From Spirulina major PCC 6313 (lineage in GTDB: Bacteria; Cyanobacteriota; Cyanobacteriia; Cyanobacteriales; Spirulinaceae): a DNA stretch of 64,000 nucleotides. The stretch lies in assembly GCF_001890765.1 (NCBI RefSeq), contig NZ_KV878783.1:2756771-2820770 (forward strand). Reading direction: 5' to 3'. Under the pieces are notes generated by a model that searched no databases, was not told where the DNA came from, and worked only from the letters and a program-made list of their open reading frames with translations. Positions 1-11,281 of this stretch are shown piece after piece. Within the stretch, counting starts at the first letter, position 1. Every line of letters begins with the position of its first letter. Made by a program: the position numbers and the translations under genes.

Positions 1-615
1 ACGGGGGCAATCTGCTCCATTTTCTCAATGGCGTAGGCTTGCCCCACCATGACCGGAGAGAAACCTTGCCCAGATTTTGCTCCCTTTCGACCTGAGGTTA
101 AGTCCACGTCGGCGCGAACTTTCTCGTAGCCAATGGTGGCAATGGGGAATAGTTGGGACAACTCCTGAACAACTCGAAACTCTAGGTCTCGGTTGGCTCG
201 GATACTGGGGGGCACTTTCTGCTGTTTACGGTTGTTAAATCGCTTTTGGCGATGATTTCGTAGCTGGAAGGGTAACTCTCGATTAATCCGCCGACTGCGG
301 CGAGAACGCCGTAGCATTCTGCGATGATCCATCCGTTCACGCACCCTGGGGTAGGGGAGTTCTAGGGTGGGACTGGAATAATGTCGCTTGAGCGGATTGA
401 ACGGCAATCCCTGAATAGAGTTTGCCGGGATCGACCCCGACCACGATGGGCTGGGTATTACGACCCGATGGCTCCGCTTTTAGGCGCACTGCCTTGATCC
501 GTAGATTGGTTTTCACCCATTGGGCCTTGCCCTGCGCTACCCACCGTTGAGCGCGACTACTCTTGGTGGGCATGGCAGGAGTACCATCAGGGTTTTGGAC
601 TGGGATGCGTTGCAT
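1..615 (-). pseudogene. IscB/IsrB-family RRXRR (RuvC-like) nuclease, frameshifted and cut by the window edge
   Basis: The N-terminal part starts at ATG 615 and shows a PLMP-like segment (PDGTPAMPT), then the RuvC-I motif GVDPGKLYSGIA. That frame stops at 337. The frame one base over, open from about 380 to base 1, continues the protein with an arginine-rich bridge helix (RRMLRRSRRSRR) and a RuvC-II-like GYEKVRAD. A single extra base in the C-rich run near 370-378 explains the break. No HNH domain is visible between RuvC-II and the window edge, so the protein looks more like IsrB than IscB, though the C-terminus is outside the window. In this family the protein is an RNA-guided DNA nickase or nuclease that uses an omega RNA encoded just upstream, and such an RNA is present here. 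An open frame continues upstream to 681, but 615 fits the family N-terminus better. The gene is probably inactive unless the frameshift is bypassed. Confidence 0.8.
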
Positions 616-619
616 GGAA

Positions 620-850
620 GATAATTCCAAAACTACAGGTCTCTTCAGCCAGTGAGTACGGTGTTTCTGGGCTGAACCCACTCCCTGAGATTCCAGGGCC
701 TTACAAATAATCCGATTTAGAGAAGCAACCGGAAGTGTTGCCGTACTAACCTTGGTGGCCTATTCGCAGCTACGACCGGGTTATCTCCGGTCACTCCCCC
801 ACCTCGGCGGATGCCAGGTGGGGGTCATTGAAGCTGCTGCTTACTGAAAA
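620..850 (-). ncRNA. HEARO / omega RNA of the IscB/IsrB-family element
   Basis: This stretch directly precedes the RRXRR gene on the same strand and contains strong hairpins. The distal one is at 796-824, with arms CCCCCACCT and AGGTGGGGG. The next is at 775-791 (ACCGGG/CCGGT). Conserved-looking unpaired blocks follow towards the ORF. HEARO RNAs (HNH-endonuclease-associated RNA and ORF) are known to sit at this position and to serve as omega RNA, with the guide taken from the 5' end. The 5' guide would therefore lie around 825-850, at the junction with the flanking kinase-side DNA. The boundaries are estimates. The family call rests on position, hairpin order and the neighbouring protein, not on a covariance-model search. 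Confidence 0.6.
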
Positions 851-920
851 GTCAAGCTATTCTAACAGGTTGCCTCGACGAGAGGGACGAGGTGTTGACG
901 CTTTCACAGGGGGCACGTAC

Positions 921-2231
921 TTAGGTGTCTTTGAGGCCTTCGGTGGGCAATTGAATGATCACCGTTGTGCCTTGGCCGGGTTCGGAGTGAATCTGAAGAT
1001 CGCCGTGGTGGTCTTCAACGATGATTTGATAGCTGGTGGCGAGGCCGAGGCCTTGGCCGCTGCCGATGGGTTTGGTGGTGAAGAAGGGTTCAAAAATATG
1101 CGATCGCGCCGCTGCATCCATCCCCACGCCATTATCCTGAACGGTGATGGTAAAGCCGGTCTCTGTGGCATCAATACCCAGGGTCAAGGTGGGTGCGGTC
1201 TGATCCGTTTTGGCACGGAGTGCATCGATGGCATTGGTGATCAAACTTAAGATCACCTGGTTAAACTTACGGGCATAGCAGACTAGGTTGGGGATGTGCT
1301 TGTAATGCTTGACCACTTGAATCGGTGGGTCTGCCTGGAGACGCTGGTTCACTAACATCAGGGTTGTGTCAATGGCTTCGGCAATGTTGATCGTTTTGAC
1401 ATCGGATTCATCGAGGTGGGCAAAAATGCGCAGGGCGAGGATCAGCGATCGCAGCCGCTCCGTTCCCGACCGCATCGATTGCAGCACCTGGGGTAAATCG
1501 GCTTGGATAAACTCCAGATCCATCTCCTCTAAAAAGTCCTGCAAACTAGGCGACGGATTCGGTAACTCCGCTTGATAACGAGCGATCGCCTCAATCAACA
1601 GCCCCGCATAATCCGCCACCGGTTCAAGATTGCCCGCAATGAACCCCACCGGATTATTCACCTCATGGGCCAACCCCGCCACCAACTGCGCCAACCCCGC
1701 CAACTTCTCCTGCTGGATCACCTGGGCTTGGGTCTTTTGTAACTCCAGTAACGTGTTCTCCAACTGTCCATTGGTGGTTTTCAGAGTCTCATTTTGCGTC
1801 GCCAACTGCTGATGCAACTGCGCCAACTGTAATTGATGATTGACCCGCGCCAACACCTCTTCCAGCAGAAACGGCTTCGTAATGTAGTCTTCCCCCCCAC
1901 TCTGAAACGCCTTCACCTTATCCTCTGCCTCATTGAGCGCACTCAAAAAAATAATTGGCACTGCCGCCGTTTGGGGATCAGCCTTCAACTGCTGACAGAC
2001 CTGATAGCCAGTCATATCCGGCAAATTAATATCCAACAAAATCAGATCCGGCAGGAGAGATTTCACCGCCAGCAACGCCATCTTGCCATTAATCGCCTTG
2101 CGCACCCCATACCCTTGACCCTGCAACATATCAGACAAGAGCCGGAGATTAGCCGGGGTATCATCCACAATCAGTAAATCAAGGGTAGGGGATGGATTAG
2201 AGGGTGAATCCAGGGTTATAGGGGTCATCAT
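921..2231 (-). CDS. Response regulator fused to histidine kinase (REC-coiled coil-HisKA/HATPase)
   Basis: The N-terminal receiver domain reads [14 protein letters not shown] and has the phospho-acceptor Asp in [14 protein letters not shown] and the Lys of the ITKPF segment. A glutamine-rich coiled coil follows, then an H-box ([12 protein letters not shown]) and an ATPase with N-box ([11 protein letters not shown]), G1 (DNGVGMD) and G2 (GQGLGLATS) motifs. The protein is soluble with no membrane segment. It lies about 100 bp downstream of the ethylene-receptor-like hybrid kinase on the same strand, so it is a likely co-transcribed relay partner. Two ATGs (2231 and 2228) are plausible starts; the frame continues upstream to a TTG at 2246 with no clear ribosome binding site. 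The signal it receives is unknown, and phosphotransfer from the upstream kinase is inference. Confidence 0.85.
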   Translation of the reverse strand: MMTPITLDSPSNPSPTLDLLIVDDTPANLRLLSDMLQGQGYGVRKAINGKMALLAVKSLLPDLILLDINLPDMTGYQVCQQLKADPQTAAVPIIFLSALNEAEDKVKAFQSGGEDYITKPFLLEEVLARVNHQLQLAQLHQQLATQNETLKTTNGQLENTLLELQKTQAQVIQQEKLAGLAQLVAGLAHEVNNPVGFIAGNLEPVADYAGLLIEAIARYQAELPNPSPSLQDFLEEMDLEFIQADLPQVLQSMRSGTERLRSLILALRIFAHLDESDVKTINIAEAIDTTLMLVNQRLQADPPIQVVKHYKHIPNLVCYARKFNQVILSLITNAIDALRAKTDQTAPTLTLGIDATETGFTITVQDNGVGMDAAARSHIFEPFFTTKPIGSGQGLGLATSYQIIVEDHHGDLQIHSEPGQGTTVIIQLPTEGLKDT

Positions 2232-2331
2232 AGGAGGGACTATCAAAATTCTGGAGCGTCAATGGCGGGATAGATTTAAAGCATTAATCAAACGAGTTTT
2301 CAATTAACTCCCTTGTACAGAATACCAAGGC

Positions 2332-5300
2332 TTACATCGGGGAACTCTCGTCTACATCAGAGGAGATGGGGAGTCCTAGCACCGGTTCGATCAACTCCAC
2401 GATCGCATCAAAGCGAAATTGCACGGCTAATTCCGTCAGATAGAACATTAAGCTGGCACATTCCGGGGGGATCGCCTCAACAAGCCCAAAAATAGCCGTG
2501 TCATTCCCCTGGAGCGCAGCTTGATACACCTGATCAAGCCACTCGTAGGGCATTTGATCTAAGGTGGCGCGATTAAACTCGATGCTTGAGTGGGTCGCGT
2601 CATTGTCGAGGGATGATTCGAGGGGTTCAGGATCAGCGTATAGATACTCCACCTGGAGATGGGTGCGAATCACTTCAAAGAGTTCGGTTTCTTGGAAGGG
2701 TTTGCGGATAAAGTCATCACAGCCCGCCGTGAGGACATCTTGGCGATCTTCTTCAAAGGCACTGGCCGTTAACGCGATGATCACGATGTCTCGGCCCTGT
2801 TGTTGAGCGCGGCGGCGGATCGTTTGGGTGGCGACATAGCCATCCATGACGGGCATGCGCATATCCATCAGAATTAAGTCCGGTTTCCAGGTTTCCCACT
2901 GGGCGATCGCTTCTTCACCATTGGTGGCTTCGCAGAGTTCAAACCCCAGACGGCTGAGGAGTTGATTGAGCAGGAGCCGATTGTTGGGTTTGTCTTCGGC
3001 GATCAAAATCCGGATTTTGGTTTGACCTGGAACAAGGCAGGCCACGGGACGGGCTTCGAGTTCAGACCGGGCCAGCACGGTGTTGGCTTCGACAGGGGTA
3101 ACGGCGATCGTAAAGCTAAAGGTGGCTCCACAGTTCGGTTGGCTATCGACGGTGATCGTGCCGCCCATCAGGTTGATGAATTTTTGACTGATCGGGAGTC
3201 CTAGGCCAGTGCCTTCTTGGGATTTTAACCCCACCGTGGTTTGTCCGAAGGCGGTGAAGAGTTGGTCATGTTCGCGTGGATCAATGCCGGGGCCGGTATC
3301 GGTGACGCGGAAGGTGATATGGCCGGCATCGTTCGATCTGACGTGCAGGGTGACTTGGCCCGCAGTGGTGAATTTGACGGCATTGTTGAGCAGGTTAATT
3401 AAAACCTGGCGCAATTTTCCTTCGTCGGCACAGATGTATTGGGGGACATGGGGCGATCGCTCCAAACTCAGAATCAAGCCTTTATCCCGCACCTTTAACT
3501 GAAACATTTGATAGAGGCCCTTCAACAGTTGATGAAGGTCAAAATTATGTTCCATTAGTACCGTGCGGCCCGCCTCAATCTTGGACATTTCCAGCACATC
3601 ATTAATCAGGGTTAACAGATGTTCCCCCGACTGATTGATAATGTCGAGATATTGTTTTTGCTCCGCCATCAGCGTCGCCTCGCGGGTCAGGAGTTGGGTA
3701 AAGCCCAAAATCGCATTCATCGGGGTGCGGAGTTCGTGGCTCATGCTGGCGAGAAATTCACTTTTGGCCCGGTTAGCAGCTTCGGCGGCCTCTTTGGCGC
3801 GGGCCAGTTCGCGGGCTTGCTGCTGACTTTGGGAAAAGAGTTCCGCCTGTTGGACGGCGACCCCTAACTGCGTACCAATTTGGGTGAGAATTTTAATTTC
3901 CGATTCATTCCATTGGTGGGGCCCGCTGTTGTGGTAGGCGCAAAGAAGTCCCCAGATTTTTTTGCTAGCAAAGAGGGGGACGATCAGGTAACTGCGGGCT
4001 TGGAGTTGTTCGAGCAGTTCAATGTAGCAGTCGGTAAATCCGGCTTGGTAGATGTCGGTGACACTGTGATAGGCTACGCCACGCCGATAGATGTCGCCTT
4101 CGGTGTCTTTGAGGTAAGTATCTTCGACTAAAGCGCGGTCGGAGCGTCCGATGCAATCGACGTTTTCGGTGGCTTTCCGGGTGATCGGTGGATTGAGTTC
4201 TACGTCCACCACCGGCTGCCATCCGGCGGCGAGGGATTCGGCAACGAGTACGCCGCTCCAGTCGGGGTTAAAGCGATAGATCAAGACGCGATCGCACTCC
4301 AGCGCATGGCGCAGTTCTGCCGTCGTATCCCGGAAAATCGTTTCTAGATCCAAGGTTTGGCGCATTCGAGAAACGACGCGGGCGATCGCCTGCTCCCGTT
4401 GGGCGGTTTTGCGGAGTTGCAGTTCAATCTGTTTGCGCTCGGTAATGTCATGGATAATGCCCACGAGGCTCGCTTCGTGGTTCTGGCCTTGAAACGCAAT
4501 CCGCTTTGTGGTGATCGTGCGCATCCGGTTTTGAGCATCGGTGAGGGTCGTTTCCTCTTCTTGTTCTTCCCCGGTTTCAAACACGAGTTCATCCTGATAC
4601 CAGATTGCATTGGCTTCGAGGGTTGGCAACAGATCGTAGTTAGTTTTCCCTAACAGTTCAGTCGGCGATCGCCCCACCCAATCACAAAATGCCGTATTCA
4701 CCATTGTTAAACGATGGTGACGATCTTTCACAAACATCGGCTCGGTGATGGCATTCAACACCCGCTCTAAAAACTCTTGGCTGGCTTTGAGGGCGGATTC
4801 TGCGATTGTCTTTTGAGCAATTTCCGTCGCTAAGGTTTCATTAATCATCACGAGTTCATTCGTCCGATTTTCCACCCGTACCTCTAGCTCCGCTTTATTT
4901 TGGGCTAAATCTATTAACGCCCGTTGACGCTGCAACTCTGTTGATGCCCGCGCCGCAAAAATTGTTAAAACTCCTTGGGATTGTTCGTCGAGAATTAACG
5001 GTTGACGATGGAGCAAACATAAATTTCCCACCACTTCCTGGTCACTATTAAGCAGTGGCATCCCCACATAGCCTTCGGCATTCATCGGCGCTAAGAGCGG
5101 ATCATTGGGAAACAAAGCTTGGACTTTTTCGGGCACTGCACAAATTTCCTTTGTTTCAAAGGTGATGGCACAGGGCGTGTCGGCGATCGCATACACAATA
5201 TTTTCACTCAAACACCCATGGGCCCAAATTGCCAAGGTTTGCAACTGGGGTTCAGTGTCAGTTTGTTGCAATTCCGACACCAACACATAATCCACCTGGA

Positions 5301-5826
5301 GTGCCGTAGCCAAATTTTCCACCAACGCATTGAAAAAATCCTGCCCTGTGGAGGATGCTGTCCCTTCTACCAGGCGACGGAAAAACCCCTCCATCCGCTG
5401 ACGCTCCTGGATTTCGTCCTGGAGAGCAGCATTGATGCGTTCGAGTTCTTCCGGTGTTCGCAGGGCCAAAAATTGGGGGATGAGTTGCCACAATTCAAAG
5501 GCGGTGTAACAGGAAATCAAGGCCGTCAGCAACCGTTCAAACCCTGAGATCCAATAATTTGGAAACCATAAGGTCCAAATATCAAGGGTGTGACCAATGC
5601 CACACAGGATAATAAATGCGCCAAACAGTACCAAGACACGGGTTAACTTCAACTCCGGACGTTGGGCCACAAAATAGATCAGCATTGCCGGAATCGAAAA
5701 ATAAGCGATCGCAATCAACGCATCACTAATTACATGAAGACTCACCAATGGTTTTTGCCACAGGTAACAAGAGCCATGGGGCATATAAGTTGATAGCATT
5801 AATGTCCGTAATAAGAAATCCCACAT
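2332..5826 (-). CDS. etr1: Ethylene-receptor-type hybrid sensor kinase with GAF, PAS and cyanobacteriochrome-like GAF domains
   Basis: Residue numbers here count from an upstream in-frame start at 5895; the preferred ATG is residue 24. Three membrane helices (about 50-142) carry every residue known to matter for Cu(I)/ethylene binding in plant ETR1, at the right spacing: Asp58, Tyr65, Ile95, Cys98 and His102. Then follow GAF (about 168-325), PAS (about 375-490) and a GAF (about 505-690) with the bilin-site pattern [14 protein letters not shown] (Cys623). A second Cys (Cys581, VDCIGRS) could be a dual-Cys partner. The kinase core has H-box His720 (SMSHELRTP), N-box around 830-840, G1 (DTGPGID) and G2 (GTGLGL). 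A receiver follows with Asp1011 (LILMDMRMP), then a helical tail. The order resembles Synechocystis SynEtr1/UirS (Slr1212), which responds to ethylene and UV/green light, but here an extra GAF and a C-terminal receiver are present. Confidence 0.88.
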   Translation of the reverse strand: MWDFLLRTLMLSTYMPHGSCYLWQKPLVSLHVISDALIAIAYFSIPAMLIYFVAQRPELKLTRVLVLFGAFIILCGIGHTLDIWTLWFPNYWISGFERLLTALISCYTAFELWQLIPQFLALRTPEELERINAALQDEIQERQRMEGFFRRLVEGTASSTGQDFFNALVENLATALQVDYVLVSELQQTDTEPQLQTLAIWAHGCLSENIVYAIADTPCAITFETKEICAVPEKVQALFPNDPLLAPMNAEGYVGMPLLNSDQEVVGNLCLLHRQPLILDEQSQGVLTIFAARASTELQRQRALIDLAQNKAELEVRVENRTNELVMINETLATEIAQKTIAESALKASQEFLERVLNAITEPMFVKDRHHRLTMVNTAFCDWVGRSPTELLGKTNYDLLPTLEANAIWYQDELVFETGEEQEEETTLTDAQNRMRTITTKRIAFQGQNHEASLVGIIHDITERKQIELQLRKTAQREQAIARVVSRMRQTLDLETIFRDTTAELRHALECDRVLIYRFNPDWSGVLVAESLAAGWQPVVDVELNPPITRKATENVDCIGRSDRALVEDTYLKDTEGDIYRRGVAYHSVTDIYQAGFTDCYIELLEQLQARSYLIVPLFASKKIWGLLCAYHNSGPHQWNESEIKILTQIGTQLGVAVQQAELFSQSQQQARELARAKEAAEAANRAKSEFLASMSHELRTPMNAILGFTQLLTREATLMAEQKQYLDIINQSGEHLLTLINDVLEMSKIEAGRTVLMEHNFDLHQLLKGLYQMFQLKVRDKGLILSLERSPHVPQYICADEGKLRQVLINLLNNAVKFTTAGQVTLHVRSNDAGHITFRVTDTGPGIDPREHDQLFTAFGQTTVGLKSQEGTGLGLPISQKFINLMGGTITVDSQPNCGATFSFTIAVTPVEANTVLARSELEARPVACLVPGQTKIRILIAEDKPNNRLLLNQLLSRLGFELCEATNGEEAIAQWETWKPDLILMDMRMPVMDGYVATQTIRRRAQQQGRDIVIIALTASAFEEDRQDVLTAGCDDFIRKPFQETELFEVIRTHLQVEYLYADPEPLESSLDNDATHSSIEFNRATLDQMPYEWLDQVYQAALQGNDTAIFGLVEAIPPECASLMFYLTELAVQFRFDAIVELIEPVLGLPISSDVDESSPM

Positions 5827-5895
5827 AAAACTTGAATAATAATGAATTCTTTGTACCGAGCAATCCAAGCAAAGTTGAGGAAACTCAACCCTCAA

Positions 5896-6479
5896 AAACC
5901 CAGAGCTTGAGCTATTCCTGACCCTGATTGCATCGAAGATGGCGATCGCTGACCTGTTTCAACCCTTCTCAATATTCCATATTGCTTTTTCTGGCCCATG
6001 CAACAGCATTAGCCACGGACTCCTAAGCATCAAACAATGAATAACTTCGACTTGGAAGGCCCTACCGTGTTTCCGAATTCAGGTGTACTTTTGCGACACA
6101 ATAATGTTTGTTTCTCAAAGTGGTATTGCCAAAATTCCAGCAGTGGTGTGAGGAAATAGCACACGATCACAGTTTAACCCCTTACATCCAGCGATCAAAC
6201 GGCTCAATGTGGTAAGAATTTCAATGAAAAGCCAGTAAGTCAAGCGGAACTGATGGAGAGTCGCAAACAAATTGTGGTTGACGACATTGAATGGTGATTG
6301 AATTTACAGGGGGGGCTGACCCTTCAGAAACAATTGAGCAATCCTATCTTGAGCAGAGATTGATGACTCACGCTTCTATTTTAATGGTTTCAACCCGAAG
6401 ATGAGCAGCCGGACGGGAAGCGATCGCCCGTTAAGCCCCACGTTTGGTAAGGATGCATCCTAGTTATGTCGCCGTTATG
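5896..6479. other. Intergenic region, no gene recognised
   Basis: This stretch upstream of the hybrid kinase is AT-richer than its neighbours and probably holds that gene's promoter. Around 6225-6293 a short frame reads like the tail of a decayed coding sequence (ends VVDDIEW), but no family can be named. I see no RNA gene. Confidence 0.3.
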
Positions 6480-6606
6480 TCGCCCTCACCCTAAATCCCT
6501 CTCCCAAGCTGGGAGAGGCGATGCACTGAGTCTGCCGAAGTGGACTTTGAATCTGGCTCCCCTGCTTCCTTTTTGAGAGAAGGGGCTGGGGGATGAGGGC
6601 GATCGC
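6480..6606. repeat. Dispersed intergenic repeat (CCCTCACCC...CTCTCCC type)
   Basis: The block begins GCCCTCACCCTAAATCCCTC and ends in GGGCTGGGGGATGAGGGC, so its ends are roughly complementary and could fold as a long imperfect hairpin. Related blocks occur near 25851-25932, 37130-37165, 49835-50075 and 62525-62590. It is a short, non-coding, multi-copy element of the kind common between cyanobacterial genes. The small frames that cross it are not genes. Confidence 0.6.
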
Positions 6607-6732
6607 TCGGTTGAATCTGCACCATTGAGATGTATAGCACTAGCCAGAGCGGTTAGGACCTTCAGAGACTCTAGAACCAGGGGATTAAGCCCCTTGCCTG
6701 TCCTAACGCACTTGTTGATTGCGATACCCCTT

Positions 6733-7110
6733 GTTGACACTCCCCGCGCTGAAGCGACAGGGATTCTTGGTTCATCGACCGGACTTAACTCAGCAGGATT
6801 GCTCCAACCCCGCCAGAGGTCTAATCTCCCCAAGCGGATAACGTCCCCTGTGCCCCACGGTAGTTAGTCCAAGGCGCAGCATACAAACCCGCTTCACTAT
6901 CGACTCAGCCTGATGCCGATCCCAGACTAACCCGTTCACATGCAAGTCTTCCGAGGCGACCAAATCGTTAGATTGGATGACGCAGTGGGCAATCCGCCCA
7001 CTCATTACGCTGCCTGCTTACCCTTAAATGCTTCCAGGCCTGTCGGTTTTTAGCCTTGTGATCGTTCCTGGACGTTTGAAATCCAAGATAGCAGCCTAAC
7101 ACGACTAAGC
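6733..7110 (-). pseudogene. Relic IS200/IS605-type TnpB with its right-end hairpin
   Basis: On the minus strand several frames carry recognisable TnpB pieces in the correct order. They are KNRQAWKHLRVSRQRNEWA (before 7005), then NDLVASEDLHVNGLV (the RuvC-II region; the usual YED reads SED), then a tail resembling the family's C-terminal linker. The distal end at 6733-6775 has the typical hairpin (CCCGCGCTGAAGCGACAGGG on the plus strand) followed by GTCAA when read on the minus strand, as at the right end of the intact-length element at 33-34 kb. Multiple frame breaks show old decay. The N-terminal half is not recognisable. Confidence 0.65.
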
Positions 7111-7351
7111 CCAAGGAGGGCGACTAACGTCGCTCGTGTCGTCTTTCATCCCCGCAATCAATTGACGGGCTTTCAGGCTCCCGCACTATTTTCGTAATCT
7201 TTGATACTGCAAGCATGGTCTGATCAACCCCCAACAGGCAAAAACATCAACGGAATGATCGCCGCTCGTGAAAAGATTCCGCAATCCGCCAATCACCCCG
7301 AATTCGTTGCTATAGAATGATTGGGATTTAAACACCTATGCTCTACGAACT
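6867..7351. other. Intergenic region upstream of carB
   Basis: Apart from the TnpB relic reaching to about 7110, the remaining 240 bases hold no gene I can support. The carB promoter should lie in the last 150 bases, which are AT-richer; I cannot assign a defined box. Confidence 0.3.
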
Positions 7352-10300
7352 ATGCCTCGTCGCAGTGACCTAAAAAAAATTCTGCTACTGGGGGCTGGCC
7401 CCATCGTGATCGGGCAAGCCTGTGAATTTGACTACTCCGGAACCCAAGCCTGTAAAGCCCTCCGCCAAGAAGGCTACGAGGTGATTTTAGTCAATTCCAA
7501 CCCCGCCACGATTATGACCGATCCCGAAACAGCGGATCGCACCTACATCGAACCCGTCACCCCGGAGATTGTCGCCAAGGTGATCGAAAAAGAACGCCCC
7601 GACGCGCTGCTCCCGACCATGGGGGGTCAAACGGCCCTCAATGTGGCCGTGACCTTGGCAAAAAATGGGGTTCTAGATCAGTATGGCGTGGAGTTGATCG
7701 GGGCGAAGTTGGAGGCGATCGAAAAAGCAGAAGATCGTCAACTCTTTAAAGAAGCCATGGCCAAAATTGGCGTGCCGGTCTGCCCGTCGGGGATTGTTAG
7801 CAATATGGATGAAGCTCGCACCATTGCAGCGGAAATTGGCAGCTATCCGCTGATTATTCGCCCGGCGTTCACCTTGGGGGGAACGGGCGGCGGCATCGCC
7901 TATAACCAGGAAGAATACGAAGAGATGGCCCAAGTTGGGATCGATGCCTCGCCTGTATCTCAGATTCTTGTGGAACAGTCGCTGCTGGGCTGGAAGGAGT
8001 ACGAGCTTGAGGTGATGCGGGATCTGGCGGATAACGTGGTGATCATCTGTAGTATTGAGAACTTTGACCCGATGGGGGTACATACGGGGGATTCGATCAC
8101 CGTGGCTCCGGCCCAAACCTTGACGGATAAGGAATATCAACGGCTGCGGGATGCGTCGCTGAAGATTATCCGAGAAATTGGGGTGGAAACGGGGGGATCG
8201 AATATTCAGTTTTCGGTGAATCCGTTAACGGGGGATTTCATTGTGATTGAGATGAACCCCAGGGTGTCGCGTTCTTCGGCGTTGGCCTCGAAGGCCACCG
8301 GGTTCCCGATCGCAAAATTCGCGGCGAAACTGGCCGTCGGCTACACCCTCAATGAAATTTCCAACGACATCACCAAGCAAACCCCCGCGTCCTTTGAGCC
8401 GACAATTGACTATGTGGTGACGAAGATTCCCCGCTTTACCTTTGAGAAGTTTCCCGGTTCGGAGCCGGTGCTGACGACCCAAATGAAGTCGGTTGGGGAA
8501 GCGATGGCGATCGGGCGGACGTTGCAGGAGTCGTTCCAGAAGGCGTTGCGATCGCTCGAAACCGGCCGCTATGGGTTTGGCTGCGATCGCAGTGAAGCCC
8601 TGCCCACCCTCTCCCAGGTGGCGGCTAACTTGCGCACCCCCAACCCCGATCGCATCTTTAGCATTTACCACGCGATGAAGCTGGGGATGTCCGTGGAAGA
8701 AATTCACGATCTTACTGCCATTGATGTTTGGTTCTTAGATAAGTTGGCGGATCTGTTGGTGACAGAACGGCTCTTGAAGCAAACGCCCCTGGCCGAAATT
8801 ACAGCGGTGCAGATGCGCCAAATTAAACAAAAGGGGTTTAGCGATCGCCAAATCGCCTTCGCCACCAAAACCACCGAAGACGAAGTGCGCACCCATCGCA
8901 AAGCCCTTAACATCGTGCCCGTCTACAAAATGGTGGACACCTGCGCGGCGGAGTTTGAAGCCTTCACCCCCTACTACTATTCCACCTACGAACCCGACGA
9001 AAGCGAAGTCACCCCCTCGGACAAACCGAAGGTGATGATTCTCGGCGGCGGGCCCAACCGCATCGGTCAAGGGATCGAGTTTGACTATTGCTGTTGTCAT
9101 GCGTCGTTCTCCCTCAGTGAGGCGGGCTTTGAGACGATCATGGTCAATTCCAACCCGGAAACGGTGTCCACGGACTACGACACGAGCGATCGCCTCTATT
9201 TTGAACCCCTCACCAAAGAGGATGTCCTCAACATTATCGAAGCCGAACAACCGGCCGGGGTGATTATTCAATTCGGTGGTCAAACCCCCCTGAAATTGGC
9301 TGTACCTCTGCAACAGTATCTCAACGATACCCCCGACTGCCCGACAAAAATCTGGGGAACCTCCCCCGATGCGATCGACACCGCCGAAGACCGCGAACGG
9401 TTTGAAAAAATCCTCCAAGAATTGGAGATTCTCCAGCCCCCCAACGGCCTCGCCCGCAGCTACGAGGAAGCCTTGGTGATTGCCAATCGCGTTACCTATC
9501 CCGTGGTGGTACGTCCTTCCTACGTTCTCGGCGGTCGGGCGATGGAGATTGTTTATTCTGATCCTGAACTGGAACGGTACATGACCTTTGCGGTGCAGGT
9601 GGAACCGGATCACCCGATTTTGATCGATAAATTCCTCGAAAATGCGGTGGAAGTGGATGTGGATGCGATCGCTGACAAAGACGGCAATGTCACCATCGGC
9701 GGCATCATGGAACATATCGAACAAGCCGGGATTCACTCCGGCGACTCCGCCTGTTCCCTCCCCTACACCACCCTCACCGATGCCGCCCTTGAGACGATCC
9801 GCACCTGGACGGTGAAACTCGCCAAAGCCCTCAACGTCATCGGCTTGATGAATATTCAATTTGCCGTCCAAGGCAACACTGTCTACATCCTCGAAGCCAA
9901 CCCCCGCGCCTCCCGCACCGTGCCCTTCGTCTCGAAAGCGATCGGCGTGCCCTTGGCGAAAATGGCCTCGCTGGTGATGTCCGGGAAAACCTTAGCCGAA
10001 TTGAATTTCACCCAGGAAATCATCCCTAAACATGTGGCCGTTAAAGAAGCGGTCTTACCCTTTAAAAAATTCCCCGGCTCCGATACCCTCCTGGGACCCG
10101 AAATGCGTTCTACTGGGGAGGTGATGGGCCTTGATACTCAATTCGGCACGGCCTACGCCAAGGCGGAACTGGGAGCCGGTGAGGTCTTGCCATTGACGGG
10201 GACGGTGTTTGTGTCAACGAGCGATCGCGACAAGCCCCTCGTTGTCCCTGTGGTGAAGGACTTTATCGAGTTGGGCTTTACGGTGATCGCCACGGTGGGA

Positions 10301-10594
10301 ACCTACCAATTCCTGAAAGATAATGGCCTGGAGGCGGAATTGGTGCTGAAACTCCATGAAGGCCGCCCCCACGTTTTAGACGCAATCAAAAACGAACAAA
10401 TTCACCTGATCGTTAACACCCCTTCGGGTCAAGAGGCCCGCGAAGATGGGATGCTGATTCGCCGCACCTGTTTGGCCTATCAAATCCCCTTGGTGACCAC
10501 GATCGCCGGGGCGCGGGCTACCACTGCCGCGATCCGCTCCATGCAGCAGCAACCCCTAGAGGTGAAGGCGTTGCAAGACTACATCATGGGCTAG
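7352..10594 (+). CDS. carB: Carbamoyl-phosphate synthase large subunit
   Basis: Makes carbamoyl phosphate from bicarbonate, ATP and glutamine-derived ammonia for arginine and pyrimidine synthesis, together with the small subunit CarA (not in this window). The 1080-residue length is the normal full length. The N-terminal segment [20 protein letters not shown] and its duplicate, [19 protein letters not shown] (about residue 565), mark the two homologous ATP-grasp halves, and both contain the glycine-rich and metal-binding EMNPR/EANPR motifs. The C-terminal allosteric MGS-like domain begins around residue 950 ([16 protein letters not shown]). The gene stands alone with no obvious operon partner. 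Cyanobacterial carA and carB are usually unlinked. Confidence 0.98.
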   Translation: MPRRSDLKKILLLGAGPIVIGQACEFDYSGTQACKALRQEGYEVILVNSNPATIMTDPETADRTYIEPVTPEIVAKVIEKERPDALLPTMGGQTALNVAVTLAKNGVLDQYGVELIGAKLEAIEKAEDRQLFKEAMAKIGVPVCPSGIVSNMDEARTIAAEIGSYPLIIRPAFTLGGTGGGIAYNQEEYEEMAQVGIDASPVSQILVEQSLLGWKEYELEVMRDLADNVVIICSIENFDPMGVHTGDSITVAPAQTLTDKEYQRLRDASLKIIREIGVETGGSNIQFSVNPLTGDFIVIEMNPRVSRSSALASKATGFPIAKFAAKLAVGYTLNEISNDITKQTPASFEPTIDYVVTKIPRFTFEKFPGSEPVLTTQMKSVGEAMAIGRTLQESFQKALRSLETGRYGFGCDRSEALPTLSQVAANLRTPNPDRIFSIYHAMKLGMSVEEIHDLTAIDVWFLDKLADLLVTERLLKQTPLAEITAVQMRQIKQKGFSDRQIAFATKTTEDEVRTHRKALNIVPVYKMVDTCAAEFEAFTPYYYSTYEPDESEVTPSDKPKVMILGGGPNRIGQGIEFDYCCCHASFSLSEAGFETIMVNSNPETVSTDYDTSDRLYFEPLTKEDVLNIIEAEQPAGVIIQFGGQTPLKLAVPLQQYLNDTPDCPTKIWGTSPDAIDTAEDRERFEKILQELEILQPPNGLARSYEEALVIANRVTYPVVVRPSYVLGGRAMEIVYSDPELERYMTFAVQVEPDHPILIDKFLENAVEVDVDAIADKDGNVTIGGIMEHIEQAGIHSGDSACSLPYTTLTDAALETIRTWTVKLAKALNVIGLMNIQFAVQGNTVYILEANPRASRTVPFVSKAIGVPLAKMASLVMSGKTLAELNFTQEIIPKHVAVKEAVLPFKKFPGSDTLLGPEMRSTGEVMGLDTQFGTAYAKAELGAGEVLPLTGTVFVSTSDRDKPLVVPVVKDFIELGFTVIATVGTYQFLKDNGLEAELVLKLHEGRPHVLDAIKNEQIHLIVNTPSGQEAREDGMLIRRTCLAYQIPLVTTIAGARATTAAIRSMQQQPLEVKALQDYIMG

Positions 10595-10716
10595 GCGATC
10601 GCGTTGGCTTGGCTCTGTCCCAAAACCTGGATGAAGCCAAGCCACCTTTCGCTGTCTTGGTGTTGAGGGGGTGAGCTTGATCCCAAAAAAGTCATGGGAA
10701 CCAAGCGTTTAAACTC

Positions 10717-10926
10717 TCAGAGGGAAACTGATTTGACCGGTAGCAGACGCGATTGTTGACGAACATCTTGAACCATAATCGCCTGTTGAAGTCGGACAAA
10801 GGCTTGAATATCGTCACGACCGTATTTTGTGGCTTGCAGAAGATGACGGAGATGGTTCTCGTCTTCACAGCTTAGATATCCTGTTGCGATCGCATCATGC
10901 ACTAAATTTTGAATTAAACCCATCAC
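10717..10926 (-). CDS. Small conserved cyanobacterial protein of unknown function
   Basis: A 69-residue protein, mostly helical and acidic to neutral. The pattern ATGYLSCEDENHLRHLL followed by DDIQAFVRLQQAIM resembles a small family I associate with cyanobacteria, with no assigned function. It has no membrane segment, signal peptide or cysteine motif (a single Cys). Two adjacent ATGs (10926 and 10923) could start it. It is transcribed opposite to carB and separated from its neighbours, so context offers no clue. Confidence 0.6.
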   Translation of the reverse strand: MMGLIQNLVHDAIATGYLSCEDENHLRHLLQATKYGRDDIQAFVRLQQAIMVQDVRQQSRLLPVKSVSL

Positions 10927-11220
10927 CCAGAACTCCAGTTTCAGGTTGTTTGATGATTACCCTATTCTCGAAGATATCTCTAGGAGAAAAATATTAAATT
11001 ATGCACTCCTGACCAAAAATTTATCATTGTTGATGAATATTACGACCCATGCTCAACCTTACTCAATCTTTCGCAAATTCCCGTAAGGTAGTAGATGAAA
11101 ACTCAATGTAGAGACAATTTCCATCGGATCATCAAATTCAGAATAGCGGCATTGAACAGCAGAGCATAGTATTGGAAAATACAAATTTTTCTCCCCTGCG
11201 CCATTGGGTTTTCGCGCCAT

Positions 11221-11270
11221 AACCCTAAAACCCCGTCGGGTTAATTCCGACAGGGTTCTAGGGTTATTTT
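11221..11270. terminator. Strong hairpin terminator, probably bidirectional
   Basis: An inverted repeat with arms AACCCTAAAACCCCGTCGG and CCGACAGGGTTCTAGGGTT surrounds TTAATT and is followed by TATTTT on the plus strand. It lies immediately downstream of the minus-strand tRNA-Arg and is well placed to end that transcript. Nothing else is recognised between 10927 and 11220. Confidence 0.75.
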
Positions 11271-11281
11271 GAATCGATTAA

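Noticed and set aside
8735-9871. 378-codon open frame on the minus strand inside carB
   Set aside because: Antisense shadow of the strongly conserved carB coding sequence; no family motifs and composition typical of a shadow frame.
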